64,000 nucleotides of DNA, taken from NCBI GenBank assembly GCA_963965975.1, contig OZ014420.1:1390001-1454000 (forward strand). Reading direction: 5' to 3'. This stretch comes from Xestospongia bergquistia (Eukaryota; Porifera; Demospongiae; Haplosclerida; Petrosiidae). Every line of letters starts with the position of its first letter. Position 1 is the first letter of the stretch. Made by a program: the position numbers and the translations under genes. This document shows positions 58,701-64,000 of this stretch, one piece after another. The notes beneath the pieces are model-generated. The model was given only the letters and a program-made list of their open reading frames with translations. It had not been told where the DNA came from and did no database searches.

Positions 58701-60710
58701 ATATGTGATTTCACCTACAACAAGCTCATTGTCAAAACACCAATTAGCTGGGTACTCTTTCGTAAAGTCATTCAAGCTCTTAAAGCAAATATTATTAGTC
58801 TTGAAGAAGCTCATGCCATTGGTATAGCATGCAAAATACCCAGTGATGTTGTTCCCAAAGTACTCCTTTTTTACCATGACTTAGGAGTGCTCTTGTTCTA
58901 CCCTCATATTGCTGGTTTAGAAAATGTTGTCCTTCTCAATCCCAAATGGTTTGTGGAAGTTCTTGGTAAGGTGTTAACATTAAGAGGAAGAGAAGACCAT
59001 AAAACACGACTTATGTGGGATCTATTACGCAACAAAGGAATACTTGTCCAACCTCTCTATGTAGCTGCCTGGAGAGATGTTGAAGGCCTTGATCCAGAAT
59101 CATTAATTAATTTATTAGTTTGCTTTCGCCTTGCTGCTGAAGTGAAGACTGATCAATTTTATGATCCCAATGTAAAGCAATACTTCTTACCTTTAGTATT
59201 GCCTTCAGTCAAGGAAACCTCAATTTCATCAGGTTATCGTCAAAGAGCTACTCCTTTGCATCTCACATTCAGAACTGAGTTTGTACCACCAGGTTTTTTT
59301 ACTCGTTTTATTACGACAATTGCAGAATCACGATTATGTGAGATCACTTTGATAAAGGTGTATATCGTAATCAAATATATATTGAATTTGGAACCCCACC
59401 AATTGATGAAGTAATTTTAAGTGAGCTACCACATGCTATTAAAGTTGAGGTCTTTCGATATGCACCTGAAAGTGAGAGTCTTGACAAGTTTACTCATGTC
59501 TGCCAAGAATTGTGTAGTTTTGTTAAGGAAGTAGCTAAAGATATTGACAAATGTCTTTTTGCTGGTGAAGGTATAGACTATGATATTGATGACAATGATG
59601 AGTCTGGTAAAGTATTTAAAGAAGTTCGATTTGTATGTGCTGCACCAGAATGTCAGTCTACTTCAGGTTGTCATTATTTAAAGCACAAGAAAGGCCACAG
59701 CTGTGATATATATCTCCGTTGTGAAAACAGTAGTGAACATCGTGAAGTTTTACCTGAAGAAGGGTTCTGGTTTCCTGACAAGAGCACTGCATTAAAGGTG
59801 AATACTACTTCTATATAATTATTATATGTGAAGTTGTGAAAATTTTTTATGATTATAGAAAACCACTAAATTGCAGCAAAAAGAAATGTGGGATCTCAGC
59901 AAAAAGATCTCAAACCAAGAGAAATTATATGAGCTTGCTGTATATTTGGAAATGACACAAAATTTTAATGTCATTCTTCAAGATCCTTCTAAGCAGAAAC
60001 GAGCTGGCTTTGAACTATTATATGAGTGGGTAAATAATAAAGGAGGCGTACGTGATGAAATGGTAGAAGTTCTACAAGAAATAGATTTACCACAACTTGC
60101 TGACATGTAAGATGTTTTGTTATAAGAAGCAATAATAATGTTTTAATCTAATTAAGGGTGAAGGAAGCCGAGTATGATTCTCAAAAGTTACGCAACAAAA
60201 GAAGTCAACAAAAGGTTAGTTCTAAGATCCATATGTTACTTATAGTTATTATACAGGGTCACCCAAAACCATTGGTAAATCCAATCAACATACCAACTGC
60301 CACTTCTGAATCTGCCAATTCTGAATCTGCTGCTCCTCAGTCTCCACCCACAATCATGCCTACAACCACTTTAATTTCTGATGTTGATCTTTTACGATGT
60401 AGTCGTCATATTCATGGAAATATATCCATCCTTGCTGGCCCCCTTGGTATCACTTCTACAAATCTACAGGAGATAACACGTGACTATGAAGATGTAGAGA
60501 CACAAGCATATTGGGTATTAAAGAAATGGCAAGAATCTGTTTCACACAATGTTCAACATCAAGATCTTCATGATAAACTGCAAGTTTTAGGATTTAATGA
60601 TGCTGCTGAAAGGTATTATTGTTTGTACATAAACAATAATGTTATCATTTATTATCTATAGTTTGATGAATCCTGATATGCCCCCGCCAAGTAAATGTTA
60701 TCTTGTGTGA
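52781..60710 (+). CDS. Roc-COR GTPase with two Death-like domains, copy D, one single-base frameshift
   Basis: Exons: 52781-52816 (MAEKQDQDYNQL), 24 single-codon microexons (array D), 57362-57386 (AKRLHAVE), 57745-59797, 59859-60106, 60157-60214, 60257-60612 and 60662-60710. P-loop GAAGVGKS, DCGGQ, THGDK, COR, Cys/His cluster, both Death-like segments (LYEWVNNKGGVRDEMVEVL; LAGPLGITSTNLQEITRDY) and a CaaX-like end CYLV are all present. One base is missing at about 59346 (ATCACTTTG where C has ATCAGCTTTG), in the late COR region; as written the frame ends at 59414. The reading frame is otherwise open on both sides, so this is either a very young lesion or a sequence error. The large exon also lacks one codon after the splice (DVYRK against DVAYRK). 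The open frame before 57745 is intron, not a start. Confidence 0.82.
53400..56530 (+). repeat. Microexon array D: 24 units, very regular
   Basis: Triplets: TTT 53495 (donor GTAAAT), TTT 53627, CAT 53761, GAT 53893, CCT 54028, CCT 54162 (GTACGT), ACT 54294, TTT 54426, GAT 54559, CCT 54695, TCT 54830, TAT 54963, TAT 55090, GAT 55225, CAT 55357, CAT 55488, CGT 55620, CCT 55752, CGT 55883 (GTAGGT), CTT 56015, CGT 56146, TCT 56278, CGT 56412, ATT 56494. Spacing is 127-136 bp except for the last unit (82 bp). Flanks are far more alike than in arrays A to C (donor side GTAAGTTTGAACAAACATTA in most), so the array expanded recently. Yet 11 different codons occur, varying almost only in the first two bases. 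A truncated unit lies at 53400-53440. Confidence 0.85.
56530..56845. mobile_element. piggyBac-like element, truncated second copy
   Basis: Starts with TTAACCTCGCTGTGCGTGGG exactly where the last unit of array D breaks off. It matches, inverted, the right half of the element at 33840-34494 up to about 56845. The far end is missing. Confidence 0.65.
56846..57361 (+). other. Intron between array D and the 25-nt exon
   Basis: Homologous to the matching intron of copy C (39955-40424). No gene; the open frame at 56894-57148 is broken in the copy C counterpart. Confidence 0.6.
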
Positions 60711-60852
60711 ATGTGGCTTTTACATACAATTTGAAGTGCACTAGTATACATTGAATATATAACTAATGTAATCTGCTAATACTAGTCTTATCTACAAAAT
60801 ATTGTTGCTAGTTCTTACAATTGATTATTTGTTGTATATAAGATTATATATA

Positions 60853-61462
60853 ACTAGTAATAAAAAAAAATTTCTACAAAAATTAAAACATGTAGGGATG
60901 CTGCTATAAAAACTAAAGAAACAAGAGCATAATAGGGATGACAATAGTAGGTTATCATCACTGCATAGTAGCACAGTGAAACAATATCATTGGACTAATA
61001 TAACAAACATAAGTTGGTGACAACATTGATTGTTGGATCTATTTGTAAGTGAATGTGAAAGGTGTGATGAAATTGTTAATCCTGCTTATCAAGATCAGCA
61101 TCTTGCAGTACTGCGATGAAACATTACCAAATTTGGTAGTTTTGTCATATGCAAAATAAATGAAACTACCACTGGAGTAACTTGAACTATTGAACTAGCA
61201 ATTCTGACATCACTGATCATTGTGTATATTCATTTAAACTAATGTGAATAACGTGATGAAATTGTCAAACTTAAGACAATAGAATGAAACATCGTTAAAT
61301 GTTAACAACGGTTAATTGCTTTAGAAATGGTATTGTTTCACTGTGCTGCTATGTAGTGATGATAACCTACAATTGTCATCCTTATCATGCTCTTGTTTCT
61401 TTAGCTTTTATAGCAGCATCCCTACATGCTTTAATTTTGTAGAAATTTTTTTTATTACTAGT
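60853..61462. mobile_element. Long-TIR element, complete copy
   Basis: About 610 bp with inverted ends of roughly 130 bp, from CTAGTAATAAAAA and GTAGGGATGCTGCTATAAAA to the complementary TTTTATAGCAGCATCCCTAC and TTTTTATTACTAG. No coding capacity. It is an insertion relative to the 3' flank of copy C. A second copy lies at 62581-63062. Confidence 0.85.
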
Positions 61463-62580
61463 CTCCATTCTTTTTTTAAAATAAATTATTATTTTGAATG
61501 ACTTCACGTGACTGCACATGATGTAATGGAGTCAATGTCTAGTTTAAGTAAGGTTGTAAATAATTATCTTTCTCTTTAAATACCAGTAGTTTACAAAATT
61601 ACTTCTAATTTACATTACATGTCATGACACATAAACAAAGTTTGTTTAAAGAGTCTTTTTAGTATGATTGCTTGAGGTATATTAAAGTTTTCTTATCCTA
61701 TTCCAAAGAGAAATAATATCACTAATAATTATAAGTATACAGTTCTAACCTTATTTTTGCTAATGATGTTATTGAAACTTCATCAAATAGTGTCAACAGA
61801 TTAAAACTCAATGCTTCTTTTTCAACATGGATCCAACTCAATGCTTACGATAGTTATAAAAGAAGTTATAAAAATAACTAATAGATTGACTTACTAATAG
61901 CAACTTCTAACCTTGGAGTATTTATGATAGGTTTCCAAAGTTTCCTATACCTGAGAACTCGAACAGAAAAGCTCCAGAATTCTCTCTCTGCAGTCAGGTG
62001 GTGAATTATTCTCCCGTAATCTTCCGTACAAGGAGGGTTTACAAGTAAAATGGCGTATTCTATTGAGACTATAACATTTGTCATAGCATTACAAAGTTAA
62101 TTCTTCAGTAGCTTTTTCTCTATGACAAAAGCACATAGTGGGTGCTAAGCACTGATCTTTGGTGTTTAAATCAAGAAAGCGGTTGTGTAGTTAATGATCT
62201 ACGGCAGTGGAAAAAGAAAGCAAGCAAGCAAGAAAGAACACTTTCGACTTTTTGTAATTTGCTGAATCTAGAATTCTACTTCGTTCTAGTCACTATCGAG
62301 GTTTTAGTCATCTGAGGTCAGCTTAGAGAGTGACTTTAAAGCAGTTATAAAGCCGAGCGCGCACGATTTTTGAGAGATATCGTCGTGTAAAGCGTAATAG
62401 AGTTTAATGAAGACGCCATTTTTACCGGGGCATCCCTGCATATAGTGTTGCAACCGCACACTATAATATAGATACATAATGACCTTTTTAATTAGTTTAC
62501 TAATTTATAAATGCATTGACATCAAAGTTGATGTAATTAATGAGTCATTTTAAAATCTTCAAAAGGGTTCCATACTATAC
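61463..62580. other. Stretch between the two long-TIR elements
   Basis: No gene recognised. 61463-62470 has no counterpart in the 3' flank of copy C, so it came with the insertion or was lost there. 62340-62435 is CpG-richer (AGCCGAGCGCGCACG), and 62441-62465 is a small perfect hairpin (TATAGTGT / ACACTATA). 62470-62580 is again homologous to the copy C flank. Confidence 0.5.
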
Positions 62581-63062
62581 AATATCATTTCTAAAGCAAT
62601 TAACCGTTGTTAACATTTAACGATGTTTCATTCTATTGTCTTAAGTTTGACAATTTCATCACATTATTCACATTAGTTTAAATGAATATACACAATGATC
62701 AGTGATGTCAGAATTGCTAGTTCAATAGTTCAAATTACTCCAGTGGTAGTTTCATTTATTTTGCATATGACAAAACTACCAAATTTGGTAATATTTCATT
62801 GCAGTACTGCAAGATGCTGATCTTGATAAGCAGGATTAACAATTTCATCACACCTTTCACATTCACTTACAAATAGATCCAACAATCAATGTTGTCACCA
62901 ACTTATGTTTGTTACATTAGTCTAATGGTATTGTTTCACTGTGCTGCTATGCAGTGATGATAACCTACTATTGTCATCCTTATCATGCTCTTGTTTCTTT
63001 AGTTTTTTATAGCAGCATCCCTACATGTTTTAATTTTTGTAGAAAATTTTTTTATTACTAGT
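62581..63062. mobile_element. Long-TIR element, second copy lacking one end
   Basis: Aligns, mostly as the inverse complement, with the interior of 60853-61462 (for example the block around GACAAAACTACCAAATTTGG), then has the right end and closes TTTTTATTACTAG at 63062. The left inverted end is missing. Together the two copies form a large inverted repeat about 1.1 kb apart. Confidence 0.8.
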
Positions 63063-64000
63063 ATAAATTGAATCCCTTTATGTATTGGATTATACAATTA
63101 GTCTGTGTCACCACCATACTCTTATTTTTAGCAAACTATTTGTAAATATATGTAATTGTAAGAAATTAGTTTACATGTTATATGTTAGAAGTTTTAAGTG
63201 ATCATATTTCACCTTTAGTTAGTGATTGTAAGTCACTTGTTTTACTTTGGTTGGTGATATAAGTTAAGTCACAAAGTGTTGGTCACTTCCTATTTCTACC
63301 TTGTTTGTCCTTGGTTTTTAGAATGTGTACATTACCTACAGATTATACAACATTATATTTTAGTCTAATGATCATCAAGGATATTACATGCTCTTAATAT
63401 TTATTTTTAGTTATTTCTGTAATTCTACTGACAAAAAGGTGTGTGATAACTCAGTTCATATAAGTCTAATATACTTTTGATTCCATTTGAATTCATATGC
63501 TGCAATTAAATCACAAAATAAAGCTGGTCCAATTGACAATAGAAGTCCAACAAATCAATGCAACACTGATTGATCAAAAGCTACAACAAAAGGATGCAAG
63601 TGAAGCTCTCAAAAAGTTATATTCAACTGAAATGATATATACAAGTGAATCATTAGACCAAATCAAAATAGTTGTTCTGATGAGAATATTATTAACTGTC
63701 TTACATAACCAAACCTACACAGGATAGTGTGTCCGAAAACTGTATTAGTGATTGTAGAAAAATATTTGTGACAGTATTGGCTGTTCACTGTGACTCAGCT
63801 GGTTGCAAAGTGTCAACTAGATATGTTAATGAAGTATTTTGACTCTATGAAATATATAACTAGTATACAAGATAATAAATGAAAAAACATTTCATAAGAT
63901 TCTTATTGTAGTTGTAACTTATGTAATATTAAATAGTAGAGGGCAAGAAAGGCTGTAGTATTGCAAGTAGGTTTTCTTAGAAGTCAAAGAATGCTAAAGA
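63063..64000. other. 3' flank of copy D to the window end
   Basis: 63063-63560 is homologous to 44240-45180 (3' of copy C). The open frame 63497-63727 partly overlaps that homology and is not open in the copy C flank. No promoter, array or further Roc-COR sequence is seen before 64000. Confidence 0.55.

Noticed and set aside
63497..63727. Open frame of 76 codons at the right end
   Set aside because: It lies partly in a flank shared with copy C (about 45110-45185) where the frame is not kept; composition is non-coding.
1..64000. tRNA, rRNA or other structured RNA genes
   Set aside because: None seen by eye on either strand; a covariance-model scan would be needed to exclude small RNAs.

Overview
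The window looks like nuclear DNA of an early-branching animal, most likely a demosponge of the Amphimedon type. This is an inference from AT-rich sequence, short GT-AG introns, an animal cyclin B, a Roc-COR GTPase family with Death domains, and pogo-like, piggyBac-like and MITE elements. All recognisable host genes lie on the plus strand.

Layout. 1-2375: 3' exons of a cyclin B gene. 2543-5614: a membrane-anchored family 31 glycosidase (MYORG-like). From about 5.8 kb to the right end the window is a tandem array of one gene family: Roc-COR GTPases with two C-terminal Death-like domains. It holds four large copies, A (8431-14826), B (20230-29241), C (32371-43860) and D (52781-60710), and two wrecked copies, F (5834-6835, 3' end only) and E (45240-48202). 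A and C are open throughout. B has one in-frame TGA and D has one single-base frameshift. Each large copy has its own promoter and 5' UTR exon (about 7.1, 16.8, 30.4 and 51.7 kb), the first two or three with an NRF1-like palindrome. All four end in a CaaX-like tetrapeptide.

The notable feature is the long tandem repeat between the start-codon exon and the GTPase exon of every copy. The unit is about 115-135 bp. Each unit carries a complete 3' splice site, then exactly three bases, then a complete 5' splice site (AG|NNN|GTAAGT). Arrays A, B, C and D have 11, 14, 34 and 24 intact units. 82 of these 83 exons are 3 nt and one is 9 nt; no triplet is a stop. The triplets differ while the splice sites around them are nearly fixed. 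The flanking exons are in phase, so any subset of units keeps the frame: start peptide of 7-12 residues, then n single-codon exons, then a 25-nt exon, then the GTPase exon. I read this as an array of single-codon microexons able to build a variable N-terminal segment, possibly by combinatorial splicing. In the array before pseudogene E, 3 of 8 units have lost a splice site, as expected if the sites are normally under selection.

Between genes and in introns lie TA-flanked MITEs, TTAA-flanked piggyBac-like elements, a decayed pogo element, a decayed Ty3/gypsy pol piece and a pair of long-TIR elements. Flanking homology shows that the locus grew by duplication of whole blocks; a piece of the glycosidase exon is stranded upstream of copy B.
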